From Delphinus delphis (Eukaryota > Chordata > Mammalia > Artiodactyla > Delphinidae), in assembly GCF_949987515.2 (NCBI RefSeq), contig NC_082687.1, forward strand, positions 19,452,148 through 19,516,147: DNA of 64,000 bases, read 5' to 3'. Below, in pieces: positions 1 through 13,345 of the stretch; position 1 is the stretch's first letter; each line of letters opens with the position of its first letter. A model generated the notes under the pieces. It was not told where the DNA came from, searched no databases, and saw only the letters and a program-made list of their open reading frames with translations. Made by a program: the position numbers and the translations under genes.

Positions 1-2200
1 CTGGTATTTGACTAATTTTTTAAAAAATTCCATGTGTGTTTGAAAAGAACGCTTATCTCTGTATTTGGTATGCCCTGTAATTTATGGCCATTAGACCAAA
101 CTTGTTATCTATATGGTGTAGCTTCTTACATTCTTTTATTTTGTGCTATCTTTATATCTGTGCTCTGTCTTTATATATTAGGTGTATATTTTATAAATGA
201 TGCCTAGCTGGATTTTAAAAATTCAGTCTTAGAATCTTAGTCTTTTAATGTATAACAATAAATTTATATTTATTGTGATACCTGATGATATGGATTCAAT
301 TCTACCATCTTATTTATTGCTTTCTATTTGTTCCATTTTTTCATGTTTCTCTTTTCTTTCATCTTTTTTTGCCTTTTTTTGGCTTGAGTCCCTCCCCATT
401 CCATCTGCATGCTACTTCATTCTTTCAGTGATATTCTAGAAATTTCAAGATGTATACTTTACAGTTAAGTTTTTTTTTAAATTAATTTTTATTGGAGTAT
501 AGTTGCTTTATAGCGTTGTGTTAGTTTCTGCTGTACAGCAAAGTGAATCAACTATACGTGTATATATATATATCCCCTCTTTTTTGGATTTCCTTCCCAT
601 TTAGGTCACCACAGAGAATTAAGTTATTATTAATAATTATTTTTAACTACTAACTATTGCCTTTATTATCTTTCCTTTCCACTGAAAAGTCAAAGCACCA
701 TTTGTAATGTTCTAACTGTAATCATCTCCATTTCCAGCTTTTCAGGATAATTATTCTTTCTTAGTTTTTTCCACATTTTTGATGTGTATACAATCAATAT
801 TTGTTTAACTTGAACCATCGATTTACAATTTTCTTTCTATGCCATTATTTCTTGCATCTTAAACTATCTTCCTGGTATCATTTTTTCCCCCATAAAGTGT
901 ATATTTAAAGCTTCTCTTTAGTGAGCTCTGTTGGCAGTAAACCATCTCAATTTCAATTTGTGCAAAAATGTCAGATTTGCATCATTATTGAAGATAGTCT
1001 CACTGGATATAGAAGTTCAGTTATTTTCTGTCAGTTCCTGAAAATATTATTCTACTCTCATTTCACATCCATTTTGCTGTTGAGAAGTTGGTTATCTAAC
1101 AACTGTTCATCTGTAGGCAATCTATTTTTCTCAATAGCCAACTGTTAAAATCTTCTTGCTGTATTTGGGTTTTATACTGATGTGTCTAGATAATACCATT
1201 TTTATTTATCCTGTATGTAATTATTTGAGCTTCTTAGATCTGAGGTTCCGTGTCTCATCATAATCTGATAAAGCCTTTACACCTTCAAGTATCTTCCCTC
1301 TTCTCCATTCCTCCAGTTATCTCCTGCAACCTGATTAAGCACACGTATGACCTTCTCATTCTCTGTGTGTCTCTTCACCACCCTTTCACATCTGCCCCCA
1401 CTCTGTTCCTCTTGCTTCATTCTACTTAATTTCTTCAAATTTATCTTTTGGATAACAGATTCTTCAGCTGTTTCTCATCTGCCTTTGAAAATCTTCATTG
1501 AGTTTTTAATTTCAGTTATTATATACCATTACATTTTTCATTTCTTAGAGTTCCATTTGGGTGTTTGATCACAGCCTGGCCCATATTAATAGTCTTTGAT
1601 TTCTTTATAGCCTCATTTTCTTTTTAAAATTTCTTTTATTAACACTTTTTTTTTTCCTGAAAATAGTAATATGTGGATTGCTGGCCTGGTTCCCTAAGAC
1701 TTTTCTTCTTTAAATACTTTTTTCATTGTAATTGTTGTAACATGGAACTTTATCTATATAAATCCACTGAGCCCTGATTTTCATGTATTTTGCTAAAAAA
1801 AAAAGATTTATGTCTGTTTCTGCCAGGAAGTTGTATTTCCACCTGGGATTACTTTAAACTAAATTTTTGCCTTGCAGTTTTTTGGCAGTTTTTAAGGTAG
1901 ACTCTATCCAGGTCCTAAACCCACGTGAATGCTCTTAGTTTGGAAAATCTCAAGAAACAATATTTCTACTTTTCTATTCCACCCAGGACCAAGGCTGAAA
2001 AAGAAAATTGAGTGTCTCAACTTATAAGCAGATTCCTGGTCTGATCTCTTTCTTTCCTCATGCCTTGACTTTGTCTCCTTTGCAATGAGTATGGTGTTCC
2101 TTAGAACACAGTACCGCAGGGATCGGCAGAAAAACTCAGAGAAAATATGGGTTCCTGTGTATTCCCTTAACACTATGAATTTGTGCCTATTTATTGTTTT
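1..2200 (-). mobile_element. Old L1 (L1M) 5' region, antisense
   Basis: The + strand reads as the reverse of an ancient L1 5' UTR/ORF1 region. It includes the segment near 1500-1570 ('gagtttttaatttcagtta') that is characteristic of this part of L1M elements in antisense. It is heavily diverged with no usable ORF. A younger L1 tail interrupts it at 470-625. The right boundary is approximate. Confidence 0.65.
470..625 (-). mobile_element. Truncated cetartiodactyl L1 3' end
   Basis: This is a 5'-truncated L1 tail in antisense. A T-rich run (the reverse of the poly-A) is followed by 'tttttattggagtatagttg' and 'cagcaaagtgaatcaactat', the usual 3' UTR end of cetartiodactyl L1s. It is inserted into the older L1M sequence. 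A related copy lies at 10096-10290. Confidence 0.8.
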
Positions 2201-4309
2201 GGCCTCTGAGAAATTTTCTTATCTTACATTCAGCCATTCATGAATGAAAGATTATTGTTATTATTAATATTATTATTTGAAGTATTTGAAGTAGGTTTGG
2301 CATACAGGGGTTGATAAGAGATTGAATCTCTAATCTGTTATATCTCTGTAAACAGATTACTAGAAACACTATTTAAAATTGAAAAAAAAAATTATCAGTT
2401 ACAAGTATAACAAGTAGTGTGAACAATTAGAAATTTCAACTAAGATTTCTGCCATGCATCTTGAGACATGGCCTCCAGGAGCCTTTGAACCAAACCCCTA
2501 AAACTGCCTTTTTTTCCTTGGTTTACCTTTACATGTTTCATTTTCATTGTCAAAATCCACCCATGAAATAAAAAATCTGTAAAGCTTCACTGGATAAATA
2601 ATGAGAAAATTTTAGACATTCCAATTTAAGAGGAAAAACATGTTCTTAGTGATTCTAAAAGGCTGTAAATAAAAATTATTTTTAAAAACTCCAGTGAAAT
2701 AGGAAGTCATACTTAAATATGTGAGATAGGGATTCCTTAGAAACAGAAACAGAAAATTTAATCAATTTTCAAAATATATATCAAAATATATCAATGAATC
2801 AATTTTCAAAACATATGACTGTGTTCTACTTTTCCCATCATATGCCAGTTACCAAAGATAATAAGTAGGCACATATCATTATAGAAAAGATGTAATTTAA
2901 TTAATTTTCATGTTTTGTTGGCATGCATGACCCTGGATTAGGTGTTTGAATTCAGAGTCATATCAAAGAAAAGACTAATTTTTTATAGTGGACTTCATGG
3001 TGTAAGAAAACTTACTGATTTATGTTTATAACAACAGCAAATTAGAAATAAGTTTGGTATGGCACATTAATTAAATTGAAACATTTGAATTATGGTTCCT
3101 TTGCAAATTCATACTCTGGGGATACCTTTTGTGGGAGCTTCTTTTATTAGAAACTATGGTGTTCTGTATTCCCAGTAATAAACCCCCAGGAAAAGATGTC
3201 CATTAGCTGTGCTTCTGTGTGCTGGCCTTTGGTCAGATGTGGTTAGGGAAAATGTGGCATAAAATCTACTTTTGGCTTTACTGGGTGTTCTTCCTTCTAA
3301 TGCCTTCTCCTTCAATTTAGTGAGTCATAAAGGGGTTGGGATAGGAGAGGCCATATTATGAAATAAAAGCATAGCCGAAAAAGAATGTTGTAGATAAATC
3401 CATCAACCTTAGATTATGTCGGTTACATAAATAGCAACAATGAAGTTCATTACCTCAGTCCATTACAACTTTGCAGTCAATTGCAATGATCAGAAAATGT
3501 AAACTATATAGGGTGATTGTTTTTCAGCCATTTAATCACCCCATTCAGATCATTTCTGATCAGGTTTCTTGTTGCATAATTGCTTACTAGCTTAGAAAGA
3601 AAGCCTTTGAGTAACTCTTGTCTGGTCACATATTTATAATAATGTCTGTTACTCATAAATATAGGGTGATAAAAATGACTCGAGAAAAGCCCAATTACTT
3701 GCTTTAATTTATTTAAACTCTTCCATGTGGGGAGTATGTGACAACATGGACAAGTACTGTGAGGCTAGTGAAAATCTATTTCACTGAGAAAACTCCATGT
3801 AGCTTTGAATGACAATAATTCATGTCCCTGTGTTCTTGTGTAATGAGGCTGGAGAGATAGCCTGAGCTAGATGCAGTCTGAACGGCTTTCTCATGCTTCT
3901 GTGGAGTTTGAATTTTAACTGCTAGGCACTGTTTTCAAATCCCTTTCAAATGTGGATAAGGTATAACCAGACTAGGGTGTTAGAAGAATTATTCTGACCA
4001 TGTGGTATACAGATAATAGCTACAATGACTAGGCAAGAAGATACTGTAATGGTATAGGAGAGAAATGATGAGGGCCTGAATTAAGGAATTAGTGGGGATA
4101 TGGATCCGAGAGGACAAATTAAACGCTACTTAAAGGATAAAATAAAAAGGACAAATTGGATGTACAGACATTTGAGCGACAGTAGGAAGGTGAGGGTATT
4201 GCTCAGATTTCTGTCCTTGGCCCTTTTAGCTCTCCCCAAATGTGGTTTAAAACAGTTTCTCTAAGCTAAGGACATATATGTATGTATGTCCAAATATATA
4301 TATATATAA

Positions 4310-5411
4310 AATTCTAGGCTAGAGATTGTTAAACTTTTAGTTCTCAAGAAACTTTATATTCTTTGAGAACCCCAAAGAGCTTTTGTTTATATAAGTTAAA
4401 TTCATTGATTTTTATTAAGTCAGAAATTAAAATGTAGAATTAAGAATACAGATTCATTTTAAAATAATAAATTTATTACATGTTAACATAAATAACATTT
4501 CTATGTAAAATATTTTGAAAAAAATTAATGAGAGAAGTGGCATTGCTTTACATTTTTGCAAAATTCTAATGTCTAGTTTAAGTCATCTAGATTATCATGC
4601 TGGCTTTGGCAACATGCTGTATTTGAAAAAAATTGTCTCACTCCAATTTTTAGTTAGAAAAGAGAGGAGTTATTATTCTTTAATACTACACTCAAACTTG
4701 ACAAGTGATAGTTTCTTAAAGCTTAGTTGCAATGTGGAATCTAAAAATCTTATCAGTGGACTTTTGTACTCTGTTGAATGTACTCAGTTCTTTGGCCTGT
4801 CTTGCACCTTAAATGCCTCTTTTATCCATGCATGATTTTGTAACATTATACACTGGTCACATAGAAAGTATTGATTTACTTAGCTATAGATCTTCTAAGT
4901 ATTGGTGTACTTCATTATAAAGTATTCCTAAATCACATTCATTAATATCACCATTGATCTAATCAGAAGAGTATTAAGTATTGGGAAGCTCTCAAGTTCA
5001 TGGTGTGGATATAAGTTTTCTAATATTCTATTTTTTGCTTGAAGTACAAATTTTTTGCTCGAAGTACAAATTTCTCATTGCCAACCATATTGTCAATGAG
5101 TTTTCCTTGAAGTGACAAGTTCACTTCGTTCACTTTCAAGAAAACGTCTGCTAGTGGTCAAGTCTGGATAACCATTGTTTGTCTGTTGGTTGTTCTTTCA
5201 AGTACAACCGTTGTTTCATTGGGAAGAAGGGGGAGCCTATTGACTTTTTTAGCAGCAAATCGAATCACACAGACACTTTTCCTTGAGATAACTACTGAAC
5301 TTCAATATGTAGCAGAAGTGCAGTATACATTTTGCCACACAGAATTTTAAAAAGACATGTACTGGACTTTCCCTTCTCACCAAATGGAGTAATTAGGATC
5401 CAGTATGGCTA
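4310..5411 (-). mobile_element. hAT-type DNA transposon fossil with transposase remnant
   Basis: On the minus strand around 5143-5096 the sequence reads FLKVNEVNLSLQGKLI. This is the conserved 'NELNLSLQGK' segment of hAT (Charlie/ZBED/SCAND3-like) transposases. Upstream of it is a recognisable WLSRLDH. Stops and frameshifts break the frame throughout, so the copy is dead. An AT-rich simple repeat at about 4272-4309 marks the left side. The right side abuts the L1 5' end at about 5412. The element name is not certain. Confidence 0.7.
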
Positions 5412-6410
5412 AACAAAATGGACAACATATACGAAACAACCATTTTTCAGATACTGGATGTGAGGCCGTTCTGGAATATCAATGCTGAGAGGGGAAACAG
5501 TAAGGTGAGTCCTATAATTGCTCCAGCTTACTACCTGGAGAAAGTTTCCAGGCCACAACAGGGGAAGGGGTAACCCGGGTGGAGTCATTCGTTTCCTAGA
5601 GTTCAGGAGTTGGAGGTGGGGGTACAGGGAGGCTGAGGCATCTCGAGTTCACCAGGCAGAGTACTGAAGTGTAGAGAGCTGCGCAGAGAGGAGCTTTGGA
5701 GAGCTGCAGAGGACTGAAGCTGCTTCACTCTTCAGCTGAATACTAATCAGGCCATGCCTGCAAGGAAACTACTCAAGACTGAGAAAGAACCATCCTGAGG
5801 GAGCAGGGGAAACTCTCAGGAGTTCACTCAGATCTGGAAATTGCTTGTGTATCCACCACCAAGCGTGGCAAAACCTTATAGTCCAAGAAACATCAGGGAG
5901 GACACTTAGCAAGGTATTGCCTGGCCAGTGAGGGCAAAATCAGCCCCAAATGAAAGACTGTTCTGGTCATGCCTGACAAAATTTAAAAGCAAATCTTGAA
6001 ATATCAAACAGTTTTCAAGTAATGTAGCTGCATCCTAGAACAAAGTTCAAATATATCTATAGGAATACAGCACCCAAGAAGATACAGTTCATAATATCAA
6101 ATCAAAAATACTGATTTTTGATTAATTTGGTTTTTAATTAATATCAATATCAAAATATGGATATTCAACAGCAAATCAAAAATTTGCCGGCATGCAAGGA
6201 AGCAGGGGAGCTTTATGCGTAATCAGTAGATAGGTCAATCATAAAGGACTTCTATCTAGAATATATAGAGAACTCTTAAAACACAGTAATAAGAAAACAA
6301 ACAATCCAATGAAAAAACCGGGCAAAAGATTTAAGTGGATACTTGACTAAAAGAGGTATCGGGATTGCAAGCAAGCACATTAAAAGATGCTCAGTGTCAT
6401 TAGTCATTGT
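5412..6410 (+). mobile_element. Old L1 (L1M type), 5' UTR joined to the ORF2 end
   Basis: About 5412-6215 follows an ancient L1 5' UTR in sense ('accatttttcagatactgg', 'aaagactgttctggtc', 'gcatgcaaggaagcaggg'). At about 6225 the sequence jumps to the end of ORF2 / start of the 3' region ('atctagaatatatagagaac', 'acattaaaagatgctcag'), so several kilobases are missing between. An AT-rich local duplication lies at 6110-6190. Confidence 0.7.
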
Positions 6411-6575
6411 GGCACAAACCACACAACCATTTTCCAAAGCGGTTATACCATTTTACATTCCCGCCAGCGGTGTTGAGGGTTCCAGTTGCTCACCACCCTT
6501 ACCAACGCTTGGTCAGTCTTTTCCATTTCAGCCATTCTGATCGTTATGTTGTGGTATCTCACTGGGGTTTTTTTC
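6411..6575 (-). mobile_element. Inverted L1 3' segment
   Basis: The + strand here is the reverse complement of the L1 stretch that normally follows the end of the preceding fragment ('attttccaaagcggttatac', 'ttttacattcccgccagc', 'gtggtatctcactgggg'). The orientation therefore flips at about 6410 while the L1 coordinate continues. Confidence 0.65.
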
Positions 6576-6839
6576 TTATACAAAATTAACATTTATTTTA
6601 AGAACAAGTGTGTGGTGGTTAATAGCACAATTTATTATTCATGCTTAGGCAAGAGTTGTCTTACTCTCCATTACTTTTGCACCATCTTAGGCAAACTGTA
6701 TCTTAGTATTATTATGAAAATTGTTTTGACCTCATGGACCCCTTGAATCACGGTTCTAGTCTGCACTTTTCACCCAGACTTCACATTGTTAATATATGCT
6801 CCATCTTCAGATTTGCTAAAATCAATATTTTCTTCTGCC

Positions 6840-7180
6840 TTCTCAACAGCAACAAAAAATTGGGCCCTATTCATGTGTGTCCTATCCTAGTTAAAAGCAT
6901 CACTACTACCCCCTAACACTCCAGGCCTATCACAGAGCCCTCTCTTTCTCCCACATTCAGTGAACTTCTCTGCCTCAGAAATGTCTTTGCTTCCCCATTC
7001 TCCATCCCCATCGGCCTGGATGATCATCTTCTCTCTTACAGGCTGCTGCTGGCGTGTCTCCTTGCTGTCTTTCTAGAATTCACACTTCATTATGGGGCTC
7101 TACATTGCCTATAGAATAAAGTCAGAATGCCTTAGAGTAGCTGACAAGGTTGCTCAAAATCCTATATTATGTAAATTTTT
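6840..7180 (+). mobile_element. L2 LINE fragment
   Basis: This is a diverged L2-like 3' region in sense. It is pyrimidine-rich and then has the typical 'atagaataaagtcagaatgc' stretch. It lies immediately left of the SINE target site at 7181. Confidence 0.5.
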
Positions 7181-7196
7181 AAAAATTAGCAGCATG

Positions 7197-7387
7197 GGGG
7201 CTTCCCTGGTGGCGCAGTGGTTGAGAGTCCGCCTGCCGATGCAGGGGACACGGGTTCGTGCCCCGGTCTGGGAGGATCCCACATGTGGAGCGGCTGGGCC
7301 GCTGAGCCTGCGCGTCCGGAGCCTGTGCTCTGCAATGGGAGAGGCCACAACTGTGAGAGGCCCGCCTAACGCAAAAAAAAAAAAAAA
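7197..7387 (+). mobile_element. CHR-type tRNA-derived SINE
   Basis: The element starts 'ggggcttccctggtggcgca' and carries a pol III A-box-like (tggcgcagtgg) and B-box-like (ggttcgtgcc) motif. It ends in a run of about 20 A. It is flanked by a 16-bp direct repeat, aaaaattagcagcatg, at 7181-7196 and 7388-7403. About 20 bases of the usual body are missing after 'gagcggctgggcc'. Confidence 0.95.
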
Positions 7388-10095
7388 AAAAATTAGCAGC
7401 ATGATTTAAAACACCGACACGGATTGGCCACTAATTTAGACAATAATTAATTCTAACTGTAAATGTGTAACGGTAACAGTACGTTTAGGACAAAGGCCAG
7501 GAGAACTGTTTTTGTACTTCTAGAATGTATTAAAGTTTGAAAAATTATTAGCTGCCAACCTTTAGATTCAAGGATTGGATATCTGCTTTTTTTCTTTTTC
7601 TAAGAAACTAATAGTTCATTATAACTTCAGAATTCCAATTAAAATGATGGATTGTTTGAAAAGTACACTACTCAAAAAGTCTGAATTATAAATGTGAGTT
7701 CAGGTATGTGATGCTTTACACAAGGGTTTTATTTTGTCCCAAAGAGCTTCTGTGACTTGCATGATTTAATAAAGCAGCTCAAATTATTTCTGAGGCTGCA
7801 GAGACTAAGGTTTCAAAGTGTTTTCCTCAATTTATGATACATATTGAACTTCTCTTTGAAGAAGTTAATCTTTTTTAGTTTAATCAATTTATCTTTTTGA
7901 ATTCTATTTTTCATTATTATATTATATTTTACTTTGTTTGCCAAATGTCATTTTTTGTCATTCTTATACATATTGAAGAATGAAACTCAAACAGCAAATT
8001 GTTAGTAGAAGCTTATTAATCTTAGACCCTAGAGTGTAATTACAAGTTATTTATTGCTAATGAAATAAGATAAAGGCATTTGGTCAGGATATTTTTAGTT
8101 GTACTGGTAATGGCATTTTGAGTAGCTTTTTGCCGTATTTATATTATGAGTGTAATGCCCCCATTCCAGATTTTTGCCGTGTCCCTTTTTGTATCAAAAC
8201 TAAAGTGTGCTGTTCCGTATTACTCAGGGTCATTATGCTGCTAACCACATAATAGCTAGCTTATGTCATTCCTTGCTGCTCCAAAATATCCCACCTCCCC
8301 TTAGATGATTTTCTCTTCATTTTTGCTAAAAGCTGGTCTTCTTTTTCATGTTTCCGTTCCTCATGGGAAATGGTCATCCGCTGCATTGACAGCACCATTC
8401 GAAGGCATCTCTGAACGTTAACTCTAGTGTTAAAAGGAAGAAACTATGTAAAGAGCCCGTGAAAAAGCAAAATACCACTGTGTCTTATTGAATAAAATAT
8501 CTAGCTCTGAAATCTATGTCAATACAGTTAATATCCTGAAGCCTATGTATCTGAGGTCCATAGAACTCCATCCTCAAGTGATCTTCATCAAATTTGGAAG
8601 GAAATTACAGATGAGCTGTGTTTGACTTAAAAACCCCTTACTCTAGCTAGTAACCAAACGTTTCCTAGTTTCAATAGTTATTTTTCTAGACAGACACTTT
8701 AAATTTTATTTTCTTAACATCAGTAACATTTTCTCATTCATACTTAGGTTTATGCTAGAAGATAAAAAAACCTAAGATCATATCAGATCAACAAACAGCT
8801 TGATACAAAATGATGCCTCTAACACTAATTTACCATATGTTTATATTTCACATAGGGAATAGAGCAAGACGCCCTTATATTTTAATTCTTAATTCTTCTC
8901 TGAGAAACACAGTAGGCAGTTTAAATTATATGGAGAAATAAGTAAAGATTTAAAAAGTCAGACATTTTATGTTGCCACCAAATGGGAATTCACTTACATT
9001 CATATATTTAGGATATATAATTTTCACTTTAAGTTTGCATAAGACATTTTGAATTACTTTTACTAGTGTCTTAATATTCCTATATATTGGGAGAGTTGAA
9101 TTTTTTTAAATCCCCATTTACAAATTGCATAATAGCAGAGTTGGAATTACATTTGTTCCCAGGAACTACATTTATTTGTTAAATTTTTATGATTGTTCTA
9201 TTGACTAGGCAATTATGGTTTTCTTTTGAACTGTAATAGGAATGCCGGGAGCAGGTAGAAATTGACACAAGTTCATCTTGTATCTCTATTTTTTTTTTTA
9301 TTCTTAATAGTATCATAGTGCTATAAAATGTATTTGTAGGGATATAAATAATGCTCATCAATTTCTTTAGTAGCTTCCCATATGAAGAAGCTTAGCTTTT
9401 ATTCAACTTTTTGTTAATTCAACTTTTCCTTTTATTCAGGTACCTCAACAGGAATTCTCTTTGAATAGTGTTATGGTAATTGAGAACATTAAATTTTCAG
9501 CTCTACTAGAATGCCACCCAATACCCTAACAAATTATCATTCCTTCCTCTGGAGCTTCTTAAGCAAGGGGAATTTTCTCAATCATTGTTCCATTAGTCAA
9601 AATGACTAGAACCATACACAATAATTTTCTTATTCAGTTGGCCAAGTTCTTTACAACGCATTGAAATTCTTTTAAAATATGAGAAAATGTGGTTTATATC
9701 TAATCTGCAATTGTTTGTAAGTCTTTCAAAGATGTTTAGAAGTTAGGAAAAAGGAGCTATACAATTTTTTTTCCGACTTTCTTTCTTAAGAAAGATACTA
9801 TATGATTTCAAATATTTAATTTTATAGATTATTTGATCTCAACAAATATATGAAACCAACTTTGAATTATGGATAAGAAATTTTAAATCCAATGAAAAAT
9901 ATTTTTTAAATTAAAAAATTTTCTCTAATTATGAAAATAAGATATGCTCCTTATAAAAAGTCTAAATTGTACAGAAAATATAAAAGAAGCCAGAAAAATG
10001 TCACTCAGAATGACAATACCTGGAGGCAGTCACTGTTGACATTTATTTTTCTTTTTGATTGCTTTTAAACTTAGATAGCATTTGAAATTGTAAAA

Positions 10096-10290
10096 ATTTT
10101 TTTAAATTAATTTTTATTGGAGTATAGTTCCTTGACAATGTTGTGTTAGTTTCTACTGTACAGCAAAGTGAATCAGCCATACGTATACATATATCTCCTC
10201 TTTTTTGGATTTCCTTCCCATTTAGGTCACCACAGAGCACTGAGTTTCCTGAGCTATACAGTAGGTTCTCATTAGTTATCTATTTTATTG
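10096..10290 (-). mobile_element. Truncated cetartiodactyl L1 3' end
   Basis: This is an antisense L1 tail beginning with a T-rich run, then 'tttttattggagtatagttc', 'cagcaaagtgaatcagccat' and 'acagtaggttctcattagtt'. It resembles the copy at 470 but extends slightly further. It is inserted in AT-rich old repeat sequence. Confidence 0.8.
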
Positions 10291-11174
10291 TTAACATTTT
10301 GACATTTTCATTCCAAAGATAAATTCTTATAAATGTAGAATACAGGCTGTTTAATAGTTGAGAGAGTACTTGCCAAATATATATGTAGAATCACTTTAAA
10401 ACAAAATCATAGTTTACGTTAGAGGAAAAGGCAAAGTGTAAGTGGCAAGTATCTGACTATACTGCTGAATGAATGTGGGAATAAAATTTCTTAAAACTCC
10501 GAAATGATAAGCCAGGATGTCAAATTTTGCCTTTGGCTCAGGAATGATATGTTAACAACTGTTCCATGAGAAAATGAAAATCTCACCAAAATCAATGTCA
10601 CACTCTAATGAAAGATTCTAGTATGGGCCAAATACCTCAAAACAATCACACAAAATATTAATATATGGAAGCATAGATTTAGATGGTAATGATAATCTTA
10701 GTTACACAGAATTAGGCAAAATATTGATGTAGGGAGAAGCAAAAATAAGCTATAAACAGATGAACTATTAGAAAAATGGAAGAAGATACAAATTTATAAT
10801 GAAGATTTTTCTGTGCTTCCTATAAAGAATTATTTTAAAAATCCTCTTTTATAAAGAAATCATAGACTAGTTCTAGAGTTAAAAATGGTCTCAATATCTT
10901 GTCCAACATTGTTATTTGACAGATGATATAATTGAGACCTTGAGACATTACGTTGTTTATGTAGTACCCATAGTATGCAAGTGGGCAGGAGTCTGGGAAC
11001 ATCTGTGCTGAGTCAGGGTGCTGACTCCTTCCCTCTGAATTCCAGTTCTCCAATGGCACTAGTGCTTGCACAGAAAGCATATTACTTCTCTTCCATTATT
11101 TGTTCATGACTGATCCAGTCCTTTACGCCTTACATTTTAAAAGTATTTATTTTCTAATATTCAATGAATTTCTG

Positions 11175-11365
11175 TGAGTTATGGACTTCTGTGAGTCAAG
11201 CACTGTTATAAGAACTTTATGCACATTTTTAATTTAACCCACACAAAAACAGTGAGGTCTGGGTACTAGTACCATTCTGATTGTTAAGTAAAAATACAAA
11301 CATGGGAGGGTAGGCAACTAGGAAATGACAGAGCTGGAATGTGGATCAGATACGTCCAGCACCGA
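11175..11365 (-). mobile_element. MIR SINE, antisense
   Basis: This is the reverse of the MIR consensus: 'caagcactgttataagaact', then 'gcacatttttaatttaaccc', then 'aggaaatgacagagctggaa'. It is strongly diverged, as expected for this old family. Confidence 0.65.
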
Positions 11366-12569
11366 ATTTTAAATAACTACTGAACAAATTTCTGTTTGAT
11401 TTGTAAAAATTATTTTTAGGGTCTTTTGGGGGTACCAGCCCATTTTTAACTTCTTAGATGGTTATATAGTCTCAAGTCTAATCAGCGTGTTCTTAAAATT
11501 GTCAAGGATTTCCTATTTCAGAGTCTGAGATGAAAACCTGAGGTAGCAATAATTGGAGTGAGCTTTGCTGAGGATAATGCTGCCACAGGCAGTGAATCCT
11601 CTTCTCCATCATCTATAGCTTCAGTTGTAGAAAGATTTTAGGCTTTCATAAAACACCTCCACATTCTAGATTTAACAGGAGGGTCACACCTGAACATAGT
11701 TTACATCTTAGGCCATGCGTCTTAATTTACATGTACAAACTTGCAGTATATTTTATTTGAAGACAATATTATATAGTCTTTCCATTCCGTTACTTTCTCA
11801 TGCTAAGTGAAATTCCAGAGTTTTCCTCTCTGGAATAGTATTGCAATACTTAAAAACTTAAAACTTTTAAAGTAAATAAGTTTCTGAGTTTTCCATTTGA
11901 AACAATTCCTTTTTTATCCAAAATGTATTCTTTTTCATTTGGGGCATCATATTTCAAAATTGCAACCAAAAATCATTATTCTCTTGTTCTGATCTATCAT
12001 CTTTCCAGTATGCATGCCTCTTTTATTGGAGTTTGTTTTCCTGTTTCCTTGTCAATATTACTTCCCTATTTTGTGCTTTTTATGATAAATATTCTATGAT
12101 ATTAACCTTAATTTAATAACATAAAATGATACCCCATAGTGTCTTCTTCATCAGCATTTTAGTCATACCAGATTACTCTGATCTTCATGAATGTAGACAC
12201 TTTTTTCATATTAGCCTTTTGATCACTAGGATATATTTTCACGTTGTTATTTGAAGCATTTTATCATTTTCCTCCTTTATTGTTACATTCAGATATTAGG
12301 AATGCTTTTCTTTCCCCACAGTCCTGAAACATTTAGATATTAGGAGTGCTTTTTCCATAACCCCCCAAATTCATATACTCCATGTCTAATATGTTTCCCC
12401 AGTTCCCATGCTAGTTAGTGCCATATCTGTATAATTTATTTTTCCTCATTATTCAACTTTGCATAATTTTCTTTTGAAATATATGTATTGGCTATAAGGA
12501 ACAATTACCTTCCTTTGGAATACATGGTTTTTTCTTTGTCTTAGTTCAGTTTCCACTAAATAATGGTTT

Positions 12570-12780
12570 TAGCCAACTGACATTTATTGAGCTTCTACTT
12601 TGTGGCAGGCTTAGAGTTGAGGTGGAAACAAAGATCATCAGCTTCTGCTATCAAGAGCTCACTATCTAATGAAAGAGAGAGGAAAACAAATAACTTGTAA
12701 ATAGTATGATCCATGTGACACTTTCTAACGAAGTGTAGTACATCCAAAAAGCTATGATCATAGGTAAATTGGAAAAGGTC
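12570..12780 (-). mobile_element. L2-like 3' end, antisense
   Basis: It begins 'tgacatttattgagcttcta' and continues through the typical 'ggcaggcttagagttgaggt' and 'caagagctcactatctaatg' motifs. This is an old interspersed repeat, probably L2. Similar sequence may continue to about 12950. Confidence 0.55.
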
Positions 12781-13119
12781 TTCCACCAGGAGCAACTGTA
12801 TGATAGGAGTGTTGAAAATTAATTAGGAGGAGAAATGGGACTGGGCACAGCAGGCAAAGGAAAAGAGCATACATGAACGAATTTGAAAGACGATGGTTAC
12901 GTTCAGGGGCTGGGAGATTGGAATGGCTGCAGTGGGAGTAGAGCATCCTCACAGATGAAGCAAACAAAGTGAGTCATTAGCGCTCTTCTCCAGTCTTAAC
13001 AGAAGTGGGTCTGCTGATGAGGAAAACTTGCTAGAACTTTTTGTGTGTGAGACTGGGGCCCAACGAGATGTCTGTGGACCAGCCAAAGGTCTTTTACCTT
13101 CAGTGAAAAGTATACCTCT

Positions 13120-13345
13120 GTGGCAGGAGCACAGGGTTTGGAGTTGGATACTCCTGGATTTGAGCCCCGCTCTGTGACCTATGGCAATTTATTTAACTTT
13201 TTAAAAACTCCATTTCTTTATCAGTGAAATGAGAAAATAATAGTATGCATTTTAGGACACTTGTGAGGATTAAATGCGATTATGTGTAGAAATCTCTACC
13301 TAGGGCATTTGAGACTTAATCTGAACTCAATACATATTACCTCTT
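13120..13345 (+). mobile_element. MIR SINE, sense
   Basis: Most of a MIR is visible: 'tttggagttggatactcctg', 'gatttgagccccgctctgtg', 'tttctttatcagtgaaatga' and 'ttgtgaggattaaatgcgat'. Identity to the consensus is moderate. Confidence 0.8.

Noticed and set aside
5030..5070. Direct repeat 'gaagtacaaattt' twice within 25 bp
   Set aside because: It is a small local duplication inside the hAT fossil, with no sign of function.
7197..7260. tRNA gene call from A-box and B-box motifs
   Set aside because: The motifs belong to the tRNA-derived head of the SINE. No complete tRNA cloverleaf sequence is present here or in the other nine copies.
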